Assembly (NCBI GenBank): GCA_029250275.1
Contig: JAPFBP010000001.1
Span: 1-64,000 of the forward strand
Reading direction: 5' to 3'
Length of the DNA stretch: 64,000 bases
Source of the DNA: Candidatus Nitrosopumilus sp.
GTDB taxonomy: Archaea > Thermoproteota > Nitrososphaeria > Nitrososphaerales > Nitrosopumilaceae
A model generated the notes under the pieces. The model worked only from the letters and a program-made list of their open reading frames with translations, was not told where the DNA came from and searched no databases. How positions within the stretch are numbered: the stretch's first letter is position 1; every line of letters starts with the position of its first letter. Shown one piece after another: positions 53,320 to 62,758 of the stretch. The position numbers and the translations under genes were made by a program.

Positions 53320-53423
53320 GGTAAATTTCTAGCGTGACTCAAGCAGACCATGTTTAATATCTTTGGTCAAAGTTTGAGGATATCAAAGCAAGAGTATAAT
53401 TTTAGACAAGAAACAGGTTGGTT

Positions 53424-55370
53424 ATGGCTCTAGCAGGGATAGAATTACGATATTTAGTTGATACAATTACAGAACAAGTTCAAGGATACTATATCAGTAA
53501 TATTTACGGAATTACAAAAGATAGCATTCTCTTCAAACTTCACCATACAGAAAAAAGTGATCTCTTCATGATGATTTCAACATCAGGTGTTTGGTTAACT
53601 ACAGTAAAAATAGCTCAAATGGAAACAAATAGATTACTTAAAAGATTACGAAGTGATCTACTTAGATTAAAGTTAAAAAAAATAGAACAAATTGGTGCAG
53701 AAAGAATTGCATATTTTACTTTTGAAGGATTTGGAAAAGAATTTGTTTTGGTAGGTGAATTCTTTGGAGATGGTAACATTTTACTTTGTAATAATGAGAT
53801 GAAAATTCTTGCATTACAGCATTCAATAGATGTTAGACATAGAAAACTAAGTGTAGGTTTAGAATATGCTCAACCACCAAGCAGTGGGCTAGATATTTTT
53901 AATTTGAAAGAGTCAGATTTTGATGAACTTAAAACAACAGATTTAGTTGCTGCAAAATGGTTTGGAAGAACATTAGGTTTACCAAAAAAGTATGTTGAAG
54001 GGATTTTTGAAATTGCAAAAATTGATGGAAAACGAATTGGAAATTTATTATCTGAAGAAGAAATAAATAAAATTTTTGAAACTGTAAAAAAAATTGTTTC
54101 AGATGTTATATCAGGAAATCATGAAGCTGTAATAGTTAGAAATGAAAAAACAGAGGTTCTTCCTCTAAAATTAGGAAAACTGGAAGGAGAAGTAACAGAT
54201 GCAAATAGTTTCATCGAAGGATTAGATACTATATTTACTGAAAATATTATTAAAAAAGGAAAATCAGTACAATCAAGTGGTTCAGACAAAAAAATCAAAG
54301 ATTTACAAACGCAAATTTCTGAGCAAGAAAAAGCTATTGAAACTGTAAAAGAAAGATCAAAAAATATAACAAATGTTGCAAATTCCCTTTTTGAAATGGT
54401 ATCAAAAGGAATAGGGTCAATTGATGATAAGTTAGCACAAGAAATTTTAGCAAATAATAATGCAAAATTAATCAGTGAAAAAGGAATATCATTAATTGTA
54501 ATCCAAGATGAAAAAATAAATATAAATACAAAATCTCCTCTTCAATCAATTGCTTCAGTATTATTCAATGAAGCAAAAAAACAATCAGGTGCAATTGCTT
54601 CTATTCAATCAATTAAAGAGAAAACAGAGAAAAAGCTAGAAAAGTTTGAAAGTAAAACAGAGGCAGAAAAAGATCTAATTGTAGTTACAGAAATCAGAAA
54701 GAAAAATTGGTATGAAAGATACAGGTGGTTTTTTACATCTGATGGATATCTTACAATAGGTGGAAGAGACGCTGCATCAAATTCTGCTATAGTTAGAAAA
54801 CATTTGGAAAAAAACGACAAAATATTTCATGGAGATATTTTCGGTTCGCCATTTTTTATCATTAAAGATGCTGAAAATGCGCCTGATAGAAGTATGAATG
54901 AAATTGCACATGCGACTGTTTGTTTTAGTCGAGCCTGGAGAGAAGGATTGTATGGTGTAAGTGCTTTTTGGGTTAATCCTGAACAAGTAAAAAAATCAGC
55001 ACCAAGCGGAGAATTTCTTCCAAAGGGTTCGTTTACTATAGAAGGACAAAGAAACTTTATCAAATCAGAAACGCTTCGACTAGCTGTTGGAATTATGCCA
55101 ATTGATGATGATTATGTGTTAACGTGTGGTCCTCCAGAGCCAATTAAAAAAAAATCTCTATGTTATGCAATAATTGAACCAAATGGATCAGGTATGGCAG
55201 AAACTGCTAAAAAAATACAAATAGAATTTTCCAAAATGTTTGAAGATGTTACAAGAAAAATACACATAGACGAATTTGTTCGTGCAATACCGGCTGGTAC
55301 ATCTCAGATAGTAGAAGTAGGTATGGGAGGTTCTCACCAAAAAAACATTATTGATAATGAATTTGATTAA
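53424..55370 (+). CDS. rqcH: RqcH/NEMF (NFACT) ribosome-quality-control protein
   Basis: The protein (648 residues from the ATG at 53424) begins MALAGIELRYLVDTITEQVQGYYISNIYGITKDSILFKLHH, the NFACT-N domain, and has a coiled-coil middle (KDLQTQISEQEKAIETVKERSKNI). The NFACT-R region contains EIRKKNWYERYRWFFTSDGYLTIGGRDAASNSAIVRKHL and HGDIFGSPFFIIKDA. The C-terminal NFACT-C is RLAVGIMPIDDDYVLTCGPP. The family binds stalled large subunits and, in bacteria, drives C-terminal Ala tailing. The track start (TTG 53418) is two codons earlier. The last 23 bases overlap the convergent gene. Confidence 0.94.
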   Translation: MALAGIELRYLVDTITEQVQGYYISNIYGITKDSILFKLHHTEKSDLFMMISTSGVWLTTVKIAQMETNRLLKRLRSDLLRLKLKKIEQIGAERIAYFTFEGFGKEFVLVGEFFGDGNILLCNNEMKILALQHSIDVRHRKLSVGLEYAQPPSSGLDIFNLKESDFDELKTTDLVAAKWFGRTLGLPKKYVEGIFEIAKIDGKRIGNLLSEEEINKIFETVKKIVSDVISGNHEAVIVRNEKTEVLPLKLGKLEGEVTDANSFIEGLDTIFTENIIKKGKSVQSSGSDKKIKDLQTQISEQEKAIETVKERSKNITNVANSLFEMVSKGIGSIDDKLAQEILANNNAKLISEKGISLIVIQDEKININTKSPLQSIASVLFNEAKKQSGAIASIQSIKEKTEKKLEKFESKTEAEKDLIVVTEIRKKNWYERYRWFFTSDGYLTIGGRDAASNSAIVRKHLEKNDKIFHGDIFGSPFFIIKDAENAPDRSMNEIAHATVCFSRAWREGLYGVSAFWVNPEQVKKSAPSGEFLPKGSFTIEGQRNFIKSETLRLAVGIMPIDDDYVLTCGPPEPIKKKSLCYAIIEPNGSGMAETAKKIQIEFSKMFEDVTRKIHIDEFVRAIPAGTSQIVEVGMGGSHQKNIIDNEFD

Positions 55371-55734
55371 ATTCAGTATCAAAAGAAATCTTCATTCCAT
55401 TTTTAATTGAAGAGAATTCTTCATCACTAATTGTAATTAATGGAATGTTTGCCAGTGCACATCCAGTAGCTACTGTAAGATCAACTTTTTTACAAATCAT
55501 TGCAAGAGGTGCTGTTTGATTTGATTTTATTGAATAAATGGTATATGCACCAACACTACTTCCTACACCCGATGGGAAAACAAGAACAGTGTCTTTGAGT
55601 GATTTTTGATACAAATCATGATTTTTATCACTAATAATTCCAGTTTTTTTATCAACCATACCTAAAAAATTAATTGGCTTCTCAGATTTTAAAACAATTC
55701 CTTCCACTTTTCCTGAAACTAAAATTTTTTTCAT
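55348..55734 (-). CDS. phosphomevalonate dehydratase, small subunit (AcnX_S)
   Basis: The 128-residue protein is the DUF126/AcnX swivelling domain: MKKILVSGKVEGIVLKSEKPINFLGMVDKKTGIISDKNHDLYQKSLKDTVLVFPSGVGSSVGAYTIYSIK. The GxGSSVGAY loop and the 'FLGxVDxxTG.I.D' are the family pattern. With the large subunit it dehydrates (R)-5-phosphomevalonate to trans-anhydromevalonate 5-phosphate, a step of the archaeal mevalonate pathway to isoprenoid lipids. It is four-base overlapped by the large-subunit gene. Confidence 0.93.
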   Translation of the reverse strand: MKKILVSGKVEGIVLKSEKPINFLGMVDKKTGIISDKNHDLYQKSLKDTVLVFPSGVGSSVGAYTIYSIKSNQTAPLAMICKKVDLTVATGCALANIPLITISDEEFSSIKNGMKISFDTEFNQIHYQ

Positions 55735-56885
55735 CTTGTCTCATCTTCAACTATTTGTAATAATGGTTTTAGATTTACATCAACACCATTAGAATTTTTA
55801 AGATAAAATGCACCTTTGATACTATTGGTGGTAACTGCATCAACACTGTCTTTACTGATTAATGGAGACAAACATATACAACAATCAGAAAGAATTTCAC
55901 AACCTGCACGTTCAAGTTCAGCAGTATATCCAATTTTTGTTGATTGTTCCTTTACGGTACGAGGCATAAACACCATACATCTTTTCTGAAAAGAACGACC
56001 CTTTAGTTTGCCAGCAAGATCAGAAATTTCATCTAATCCCAATTGAGGACTCCCAAGTGTGATAATATCACCTTTTTCTGCAGTGTTGAGTTCATCATGA
56101 ACATTTTGCATTTCTTTTTCATCAAAATCAATTTTTTCACAATCAGAATTACCTTCTCCGAAAATAAACTTGGCACAAGTTCCTGATGTTCCCATTCCTC
56201 CACACATTGCTTTGGTTTGTCTTTTATCCATCTCTTCTAGTCCAGAAATGTTTACAGATGTATCTCCAACTTTTCCTGCAAAAAATCCTAACATTCCATA
56301 TGTCAATTCATTTGGATTTTTTACTTTCATTCGAATTGTAATGTTTGGATCGTCTTCTTTTCTTAATGAAGAGTAAGGGCTTTTTCCAAGAATTGCACTT
56401 GCAAGTGCACTAAATGCACTTTCTTTGTTTGTTTTTAAATTATCATACGAGTTTGCATGAATTGCAGCATTACTTTCCGCAAATGCAACTTGTGTTCCAT
56501 TTTTAGGAATATCAAATATTTCATAAGGAATGCATGAAAATGAAGGAATAACTCCCATTGTTTCATATGAATTTTTTATTGATAGTTGTTTTGAGATAAA
56601 ATTTTCATCTAATCCATAGTTTGATACATTGTCAATATCAAATCCCATTGGATTCAGAGTTGTTTTTACTTTGACTCTTGCATATTTGCTAATTCCTGAT
56701 AGAAATTCTTCACCTGCATCGCCAATTGTGTTATAATTTACACCTGAAAGATGGGCCCATTCTATTGGAACTAGTTTCTCAGCATCAGTTGCCTCACCTG
56801 TTGCAACAAGAATCCTATATGCCATTTGCATAATTTCTCCGTGTTCACCTTTTAGTGCAGATTCTTCTTCTTTAGTTAATTCCAA
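55731..56885 (-). CDS. phosphomevalonate dehydratase, large subunit (AcnX_L)
   Basis: The 384-residue protein is the DUF521/AcnX catalytic part. It contains LTKEEESALKGEHGEIMQMAYRIL, VPIEWAHLSGVNYNTIGDAGEEFL, FAESNAAIHANSYDN and the 4Fe-4S/active-site regions CGGMGTSGTCAKFIFGEG and SDCCICLSPLI. These Cys and Ser residues belong to the aconitase-X family. It acts with the small subunit. The archaeal route lacks phosphomevalonate kinase, so these genes mark that pathway. The divergent nth gene lies 31 bases away. Confidence 0.93.
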   Translation of the reverse strand: MELTKEEESALKGEHGEIMQMAYRILVATGEATDAEKLVPIEWAHLSGVNYNTIGDAGEEFLSGISKYARVKVKTTLNPMGFDIDNVSNYGLDENFISKQLSIKNSYETMGVIPSFSCIPYEIFDIPKNGTQVAFAESNAAIHANSYDNLKTNKESAFSALASAILGKSPYSSLRKEDDPNITIRMKVKNPNELTYGMLGFFAGKVGDTSVNISGLEEMDKRQTKAMCGGMGTSGTCAKFIFGEGNSDCEKIDFDEKEMQNVHDELNTAEKGDIITLGSPQLGLDEISDLAGKLKGRSFQKRCMVFMPRTVKEQSTKIGYTAELERAGCEILSDCCICLSPLISKDSVDAVTTNSIKGAFYLKNSNGVDVNLKPLLQIVEDETR

Positions 56886-56940
56886 CAGAATTGTTTTGTT
56901 ATTACAGTTATAATACTTGTACGTAGTTTTTCAATTGGAA

Positions 56941-57591
56941 ATGAAAAGAATACTTTCTGGAATGACAAAGACAATGAATGCAGTAAAGCCTCCAAGAATT
57001 ACTGCACTAAGAGATCTTCATGATGCAGAAACTGGTCCATTTAGTATTTTAATTGGTACAATATTATCTGCAAGAACTAAAGATGAAGCTACAACAAAAG
57101 CAGTTAAGGAACTATTCTCAAAGTATAAGAATCCTAAAGAATTAGCTGCTGCAAAAATTAAAGATGTGGAAAAAATAATAAAGTCAATTGGATTTTTTCA
57201 TGTAAAATCTAAAAGAATTATTGAAGTTGCACAGATAATTCACACAAAATACAAAGATAAAGTTCCAGAGGACTTGGATACTTTGATACAATTACCAGGT
57301 GTAGGAAGAAAAACTGCAAATTGTGTTCTAGTATATGCGTTTGAAAAACCGGCAATTCCAGTTGACGTTCATGTTCATCGAATTTCAAACAGACTAGGAC
57401 TAGTTGATACAAAAAATCCAGAAGAGACAGAACAAGAATTAATGAAAAAAATACCAAAAAAATACTGGATTGATATTAACGATACTTTTGTAATGTATGG
57501 GCAAAATATTTGCAAGCCAATTTCACCAATGTGCGATGTATGTAAAATTAAAAATAATTGTAAATTTTATAAATCTAAGAACGCTTCTTAG
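56941..57591 (+). CDS. nth: endonuclease III (DNA glycosylase/AP lyase)
   Basis: The track starts at 56917; the ATG at 56941 (MKRILSGMTKTMNAVK) fits the family better, giving 216 residues. The helix-hairpin-helix is LIQLPGVGRKTANCVLVYAF (catalytic Lys in LPGVGRKTA), the catalytic Asp is in VDVHVHRISNRLGLVD, and the Cys set C-x6-C-x2-C-x5-C is CKPISPMCDVCKIKNNC for the 4Fe-4S cluster. It removes oxidised pyrimidines. It overlaps the convergent membrane-protein gene by 17 bases. Confidence 0.97.
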   Translation: MKRILSGMTKTMNAVKPPRITALRDLHDAETGPFSILIGTILSARTKDEATTKAVKELFSKYKNPKELAAAKIKDVEKIIKSIGFFHVKSKRIIEVAQIIHTKYKDKVPEDLDTLIQLPGVGRKTANCVLVYAFEKPAIPVDVHVHRISNRLGLVDTKNPEETEQELMKKIPKKYWIDINDTFVMYGQNICKPISPMCDVCKIKNNCKFYKSKNAS

Positions 57592-58243
57592 TTAGAAATA
57601 GTACTCCAACTAAAACCCCCACAGCTGCTGCCATATAAAATGGAAACAATGCAAATTTGTTCTTTGCAGGATCACCTGATAGAAATTCAATTATCATACT
57701 ACCAGAACTTACTCCAGGAGGATCAGTTGAACCCTCTTTTCCATAAACAGAATACGAATCAATTCCAAATTGACCTATATCCAGATTGGTAACTACTATT
57801 CTTGCTCCATTGTTCACAGTTAATCCTGCTCTATCGGTGTATGATATGATAGATTTTGCTTGAGGATACCAACCTCTTTCTAAATCACTATGAACTACAA
57901 TGTATCCTTCTTTTGGAGTTTGGACTGCAACCCAAAACTTGTAATCAGGTTCTGATCCCATGCCTACTTCAATAAATTCATCATGTGTCTCTTGATCATA
58001 TAGTCTTAAAACTGCATTTCCATTGGGATTTGCATATAGTAGATTGTTATCAATTGTTACTTGCCAGCTAATACTATGAATATCGTCTAGAATTATAATT
58101 GGTGCTTCACGTAATACAGTATTGAATTCATCTGAAGGAATTTCTAAAGTATCAATGATTAGTGATGGATTATTTGGTTCCTGAGCAAATGCAGGAGTTA
58201 TAAAAATTCCTGCAAGTAAAATTATTGTAAAGAGATACTTCAC
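57575..58243 (-). CDS. secreted protein with signal peptide and C-terminal membrane anchor, unknown
   Basis: The 222-residue protein starts with a signal peptide (MKYLFTIILLAGIFITPAFAQ, cleavage likely after AFA). The outer part has beta-like segments (IILDDIHSISWQVTIDNNLLYANPNGNAVLRLYDQETHDE and AGLTVNNGARIVVTNLDIGQFGI) and a DPPG Ser-rich loop. The C-terminus is a single span FALFPFYMAAAVGVLVGVLFLTKKRS with a basic stop. It is therefore a cell-surface protein anchored by its tail. It lies after cysH and sat in the same direction, but a link to sulfur metabolism is not shown. Confidence 0.8.
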   Translation of the reverse strand: MKYLFTIILLAGIFITPAFAQEPNNPSLIIDTLEIPSDEFNTVLREAPIIILDDIHSISWQVTIDNNLLYANPNGNAVLRLYDQETHDEFIEVGMGSEPDYKFWVAVQTPKEGYIVVHSDLERGWYPQAKSIISYTDRAGLTVNNGARIVVTNLDIGQFGIDSYSVYGKEGSTDPPGVSSGSMIIEFLSGDPAKNKFALFPFYMAAAVGVLVGVLFLTKKRS

Positions 58244-58273
58244 AAGCTAGAGCAAATTTGATTGAATAAAAGT

Positions 58274-59416
58274 CTAATCAACAAATGGTTTTGGATGTTC
58301 CAAAATTATTTTTGCTACTTCTGGTCTTAGAATAAATTCTGATGGTGCCTGACCATTTTGAATCATTTCTCTTAGTGCAGTTCCACTAATTTGTTCTTTA
58401 ACGTCATCACCATGTGGACATGCTTTTGGAGTTGTGTATGTTAGACATTTCTTACAATAGAAGAATGGTGGGAAGAATACTGGAGAAATTTCTAACTCTG
58501 GATAGTCATCAAATATTTTTTGTGCAGCCATTGGATCATAGAACTTTCCAACACCAGCATGGTCTCGTCCTATAATGATATGAGTACAACCATAGTTTTG
58601 TCTCATAATTGCATGATGTATTGCCTCTTTTGGACCAGCATATTTCATTTCAGTATGTAATGTTCCAAGTTGACATCTATTTTCTGGATAGTAAAATTTT
58701 ATCATAGTTTCATAACATTTTACAATTACTTCATCTACAAAGTCACCAGACTTTTTCTTTCCAATGATTGGATTTACAAATACACCATCACGTGTTGTAA
58801 TGGATGTCTTTTGTAGCATTTCATGTGCTACATGTGGTGGGTTTCTGGTCTGAAATGCACAGATGGTCTTCCATCCTGCTTTAGCAAAAGATTCTCGTGT
58901 TTGAATTGGAGTTAATCTATTTTTTCTGATTTCAGTATCATTTGGTCTTTGAATGTAATCAATTTTTCCGCCAACCAAATAATCTTTCATTGACAATGTT
59001 TGTGCCACACCTGGATGTGATGGGTCATTAGTTCCATAGACTCCTTGTACGGTTTTTTCTTTATCAAAAGAAAATGTTTCCTCAACATGTAATACTGCAA
59101 CTCCAGTTCCATCTGGATTCTTTAATAGAACATTGCCAGATTCTTTCATTTTAGAAGCAGTTTCTTTATCTACATCAAGTACAATTGGAATGGTCCAAGC
59201 TAAATTATTGGCTAGTCTTCCACGTGATACAACACTTTCAAAGTCTTGTTGTCTTAAAAATCCCTCCAAGGGACTAAAAATTCCATCTGCAATGTTTTCA
59301 ACATCATTTGCAAGATCTTCACTAATTGTAATTGAGAATAATCCAGTTGGATCAATTTTATTAAATCTGTTTACTAGTACTCCGCCATGTGGTTTAATTG
59401 AATTGTTTTCTGACAT
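58274..59416 (-). CDS. sat: ATP sulfurylase (sulfate adenylyltransferase)
   Basis: The 380-residue enzyme makes APS from sulfate and ATP. The motifs [14 protein letters not shown] (QxRNPxHxxHE), [13 protein letters not shown] ([11 protein letters not shown]) and the C-terminal [28 protein letters not shown] (ISGTxxR) are intact. A zinc-type Cys pair (FYCKKCLTY...CPHG) is present. It is 13 bases from cysH, forming an assimilatory sulfate-activation operon. Confidence 0.97.
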   Translation of the reverse strand: MSENNSIKPHGGVLVNRFNKIDPTGLFSITISEDLANDVENIADGIFSPLEGFLRQQDFESVVSRGRLANNLAWTIPIVLDVDKETASKMKESGNVLLKNPDGTGVAVLHVEETFSFDKEKTVQGVYGTNDPSHPGVAQTLSMKDYLVGGKIDYIQRPNDTEIRKNRLTPIQTRESFAKAGWKTICAFQTRNPPHVAHEMLQKTSITTRDGVFVNPIIGKKKSGDFVDEVIVKCYETMIKFYYPENRCQLGTLHTEMKYAGPKEAIHHAIMRQNYGCTHIIIGRDHAGVGKFYDPMAAQKIFDDYPELEISPVFFPPFFYCKKCLTYTTPKACPHGDDVKEQISGTALREMIQNGQAPSEFILRPEVAKIILEHPKPFVD

Positions 59417-59429
59417 GATAAATTTTCTA

Positions 59430-60143
59430 TCAGGGGTCTATATGAAGGCCACACTCTTTGTTGCCTTCTTTTTCCCACCACCACCTACCTGCTCGAATAT
59501 CTTCTCCAGGTTTTATTGCTCTAGTACATGGCTCACATCCAATGCTTGGAAAGCCTTTGTCAAGTAAACTGTTGTAAGGCAAATTATTTTTTTTAATATA
59601 CTCTTGAATTTGATCCCAAGTCCAATCAATAATTGGATTTATTTTTAAAATTCCACCATGTCCATGGTCTAGTTGAAAGATAGTAACATTTTCACGATTT
59701 TTGGTTTGATCACGTCTTAATCCAGTTATCCAACCATCCAATGTATTCAGCATTTTATTCATTGGGTGTACTTTACGAATTTCACAGCAGAGTTTTCTGT
59801 TATCTATACTTTCATAGAATAGATTAATTCCTTTATCACGAACCATATCTTCAACTTCTTTTGTGTCTGGAAATAGAACTTCGATTAAAATATTGTACTT
59901 TTTACTAACAATATCAATAATATCATAGGTTTCTTGTGGTAATCGTCCAGTATCAAGTGTAAAAAATCGAAATTTTGGGTTAATTTTTAACATAATATCC
60001 ATAACTACTGCATCTTCAGCACCAAAACTTGACGCTTTAGCAACTTTAGGATGAAGATTCTCCGAAACCCATTCTAATGCCTCATTAGCAGTTTTAATTT
60101 TTAAGTTTAGTTCATCTACTTGTTCTTGTGTGAATTTTGTCAC
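59430..60143 (-). CDS. cysH: APS/PAPS reductase (CysH family)
   Basis: The 237-residue reductase shows [40 protein letters not shown] (PAPS site), [16 protein letters not shown], a WITGLRRDQ segment and [23 protein letters not shown]. The CC...CxxC set binds the 4Fe-4S cluster of the APS-type enzymes, so it probably reduces APS directly. No cysC or PAPS phosphatase is seen here. It reduces activated sulfate to sulfite. The product feeds siroheme-dependent sulfite reduction, which is not in this window. Confidence 0.95.
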   Translation of the reverse strand: MTKFTQEQVDELNLKIKTANEALEWVSENLHPKVAKASSFGAEDAVVMDIMLKINPKFRFFTLDTGRLPQETYDIIDIVSKKYNILIEVLFPDTKEVEDMVRDKGINLFYESIDNRKLCCEIRKVHPMNKMLNTLDGWITGLRRDQTKNRENVTIFQLDHGHGGILKINPIIDWTWDQIQEYIKKNNLPYNSLLDKGFPSIGCEPCTRAIKPGEDIRAGRWWWEKEGNKECGLHIDP

Positions 60144-60227
60144 ATTTTCACTATGATTATTAGTTTTATATTGATTACCTAAAGTTTTGTCCTAAATTAT
60201 AAACAAGTAGAATTTAAAATAGAAAAT

Positions 60228-61340
60228 ATGGATGAAATATCATATGTTGTAGTTTTTCCAACTATATTTTCAAAAAATAAAATTCCATACTTAATTTCAA
60301 ATATTAAAAAAATTCTTAAAATAAAAAATCAAGAATTTAAATCTGTTAAACGCGATGGAAATGTAATTCTAGTTAATGCAAATGATCCTGTCTTTGCATC
60401 ATCTGCAATCAATTTACTTTTTGGAATTGAAAAAATAGCTATTGCAAGACAAAGAAAAAATGATTTTGGAAATATTGTTTCTGAAATTACCTCGATTAGT
60501 GGTAATTTACTGTTAAAGGGAGAAAAATTTCTAGTAAAAGTAGAAGGAGTTTCAAAAGGATTTGTCACTAAAGATGTGGAAATTGCTGCAACATCTAACA
60601 TTATAGAAAATAAAGTAAAATTAGGTGCTCATCCAGGAACAGATGAAAATTTTGATAAATTGCTGTACACATATTTAACAAAAAGTAACGCATACATCTG
60701 TATTTTTTCAGATAAAGGTAAAGGAGGAATACCATATAAATCACAAAATCAAAAAACTATTTGTGCAGTATATGATGAAATCTCTGCAGTTTCCTGTTAT
60801 GAGACAATCAAGCAAGGTTATGACACAAAAATAATAGTTTGTTATAGACAAAAATCAGAATTAATGAATCTTGCAAAAATAATTAATCAGATAATTCCAA
60901 GATTAGTACAAGATAAAATTGAACTTGAATTCTTGCAACTTAAAATCAATCCAAATGGAATTAAAAATTATTTAATTTATGTAAATTCAATACTAGAAAT
61001 ATTATTACAATATTCTAACAATCGTGTGTCATTAGCATTATCTCCGTTAATTTACTCTTCAGATTTTATTGATAATTCATTAAAACTAGTATTTGTAAAA
61101 AAGAAAATTCCTGTTTTACCACTTACTGGTGTTGATATGAATTTGTTTGATGAAGCAAAAGAGATAGGATTAGAAAGAAATATCAAAAAATTAGAAAAAA
61201 TGGTTACAATGACTACAAATGAAATTCCTTCTTTTTCAAAAAAAGAAGTTGAATCTGCTCTAAAAACAAAGAAAATTATCACAATTCATGTTGGTCCCAA
61301 TAATGTACATGATATTTTAGATTCTCTTGAAAATCATTGA
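60228..61340 (+). CDS. ThiI-like THUMP protein with degenerate PP-loop
   Basis: The 370-residue protein follows the order of ThiI, with an N-terminal ferredoxin-like domain, a THUMP domain (KFLVKVEGVSKGFVTKDVEIAATSNIIENK, with KLGAHPGTDENFDKLLYTYLTKSNAYI) and a C-terminal adenylation-like domain. However, at the PP-loop the expected SGGIDS is replaced: the strand reads CAVYDEISAVSCYETIKQGYDTKIIVC, keeping the flanking strand and helix but not the loop. The later part also keeps GVDMNLFDEAKEIG. It may bind tRNA without sulfurtransferase chemistry or act with another subunit. It stands 85 bases from the divergent cysH. Confidence 0.72.
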   Translation: MDEISYVVVFPTIFSKNKIPYLISNIKKILKIKNQEFKSVKRDGNVILVNANDPVFASSAINLLFGIEKIAIARQRKNDFGNIVSEITSISGNLLLKGEKFLVKVEGVSKGFVTKDVEIAATSNIIENKVKLGAHPGTDENFDKLLYTYLTKSNAYICIFSDKGKGGIPYKSQNQKTICAVYDEISAVSCYETIKQGYDTKIIVCYRQKSELMNLAKIINQIIPRLVQDKIELEFLQLKINPNGIKNYLIYVNSILEILLQYSNNRVSLALSPLIYSSDFIDNSLKLVFVKKKIPVLPLTGVDMNLFDEAKEIGLERNIKKLEKMVTMTTNEIPSFSKKEVESALKTKKIITIHVGPNNVHDILDSLENH

Positions 61341-61370
61341 GAATTTAAACGGCATATTTGATTTCATAAT

Positions 61371-62606
61371 GTGCTCAAAATAGGAGAATTCATCTATCCA
61401 TGGGGAAGCGGTCACTATTCACGAATGATGAGGTTAAATGATGTTTTAGGTGATCATGTCAAAGAAAAATTTGAAGTTCATTTTTCTAGTAAAGATCATG
61501 TTTATGAAAAATTATTAAAAAAATTCCCTGATCAAAAAGAAAAAATTCATGAAATTTTAATGCCAACACCAATTGATGGTAAATTTGGTCCAAGTATTTT
61601 AAAATCATTAATGAATTTATTATTACCAGTTTCAAAAAATCCATCACTAGTTATACAAATTACAAATTATTTGAGAGAAGAGAGAAAACTCTACAACAAA
61701 GAAAAATTTGATCTAGTGATTAATGATGGCGATATGGGTTCAAACATTCTAGCTAAAAATAGAAACATTCCTAGTTTGTTTGTAACAAATCAATTTAGAC
61801 CAAAACTATACAATTCAAGATCATATCTTTATCCTTCATTGATTTTTATTGCAAAACAAATTGCCAAGGCATCAAAAATTCTAGTAGCAGATTCTCCACC
61901 TCCATATACGATGTGTGAATATAATCTAAATTTTATTAAAGGCATTGAAGAAAAAATTACATATGTTGGACATTTTACAAATAGTAAACAAATCAAAAAA
62001 GAAGATTCTTCAGATCTTGAGAAATTAGTCAAAGATAACGAATTTGGTTATTGGATGAGAACAGGAAACAAATCAACTAATGATGGAACAGGTCAAAGAT
62101 ATGAAAAAGTATTTCATCAAAATGAAATGAAAAAAGAAAAAAGAATAATATCACATGCAAAAAATGATTCTAACATAGATACAGTATTAGGAAAAGATGG
62201 GGGAAAATATTCTGTGTTAGAAGCTTTAGATAAAAAAATTGATTGGATACAAATTGATATTGGTTTTCTCTCAGAACAAGAAAAAGATACAATTCTAAAT
62301 TTGTGCAAATATGCAGTTGTTAATGGTTCTCACACGGTAATGGGTGAGATAATGGGTGGAAAATCAAAACCAATAATTGGAATCCCAATTTATGATGAAC
62401 ACACAAATAACATTAGATGGGCTGAAGAAAAAAATCTAGGCGTGCTTGCCATTAAAACAAACCAAGTAACTAACGGTATAACCAAAATTAAAGAAAATTA
62501 TGAAGCATTTCAGAATAGTTTGAATGAATTCTCAAAGAATTTTGTTCCTAATGGAGCAGAAAATTCAGCAAAAATTGCTGCTCAAATATTAGAAGAAAAG
62601 AAATAA
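61371..62606 (+). CDS. MurG/GT-B-type glycosyltransferase-like protein
   Basis: The 411-residue protein starts at a GTG with MLKIGEFIYPWGSGHYSRMMRLNDVL, a 'GxGHxxRxxxL' opening of GT-B enzymes acting on UDP-sugars or lipid acceptors. The middle (DLVINDGDMGSNILAKNRNIPSLFVTNQFRP) and the C-terminal nucleotide-sugar site VVNGSHTVMGEIMGGKSKPIIGIPIYDEHTNNIRWAEE (consensus xxxG[G/S]xxTxxExxxxGxPxIxIPxxxEQxxNAxxxE) complete the fold. It belongs to the UGT/MurG-like superfamily; donor and acceptor are unknown. Confidence 0.8.
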   Translation: MLKIGEFIYPWGSGHYSRMMRLNDVLGDHVKEKFEVHFSSKDHVYEKLLKKFPDQKEKIHEILMPTPIDGKFGPSILKSLMNLLLPVSKNPSLVIQITNYLREERKLYNKEKFDLVINDGDMGSNILAKNRNIPSLFVTNQFRPKLYNSRSYLYPSLIFIAKQIAKASKILVADSPPPYTMCEYNLNFIKGIEEKITYVGHFTNSKQIKKEDSSDLEKLVKDNEFGYWMRTGNKSTNDGTGQRYEKVFHQNEMKKEKRIISHAKNDSNIDTVLGKDGGKYSVLEALDKKIDWIQIDIGFLSEQEKDTILNLCKYAVVNGSHTVMGEIMGGKSKPIIGIPIYDEHTNNIRWAEEKNLGVLAIKTNQVTNGITKIKENYEAFQNSLNEFSKNFVPNGAENSAKIAAQILEEKK

Positions 62607-62630
62607 TAGATTATTTTGATGATTTTTCTC

Positions 62631-62698
62631 ATCTGGCACGCGGGATTTCGATGGGCGAACGGACCGCAAGGGATGATGAAAAAATCCGCGTGTCGGAT
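62631..62698 (+). ncRNA. GC-rich hairpin RNA candidate, unknown class
   Basis: The 68-base stretch between two coding genes is much richer in GC than its surroundings. ATCTGGCACGCGG (62631-62643) pairs with CCGCGTGTCGGAT (62686-62698) over 13 base pairs including two G-U pairs. One G then bulges and ATTT pairs with AAAT, closing a 33-base loop with GGGCGAACGGACCGC and GGATGATGA. No CTGA (D box) and no clear ACA tail is seen, so it is neither a normal C/D nor a clear H/ACA guide. It may be a small RNA, an RNA motif of the downstream gene or a processed element of the upstream transcript. The strand is assumed. Confidence 0.5.
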
Positions 62699-62758
62699 AA
62701 TATCGATCAATAGAGATTGTGGGAACGCTTTTATGGAAAAAATTGAGACAAATCAACA

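Noticed and set aside
62631-62698. C/D box sRNA
   Set aside because: ATGATGA resembles a C box, but no CTGA D box exists at a fitting place and the long closing stem is not typical.
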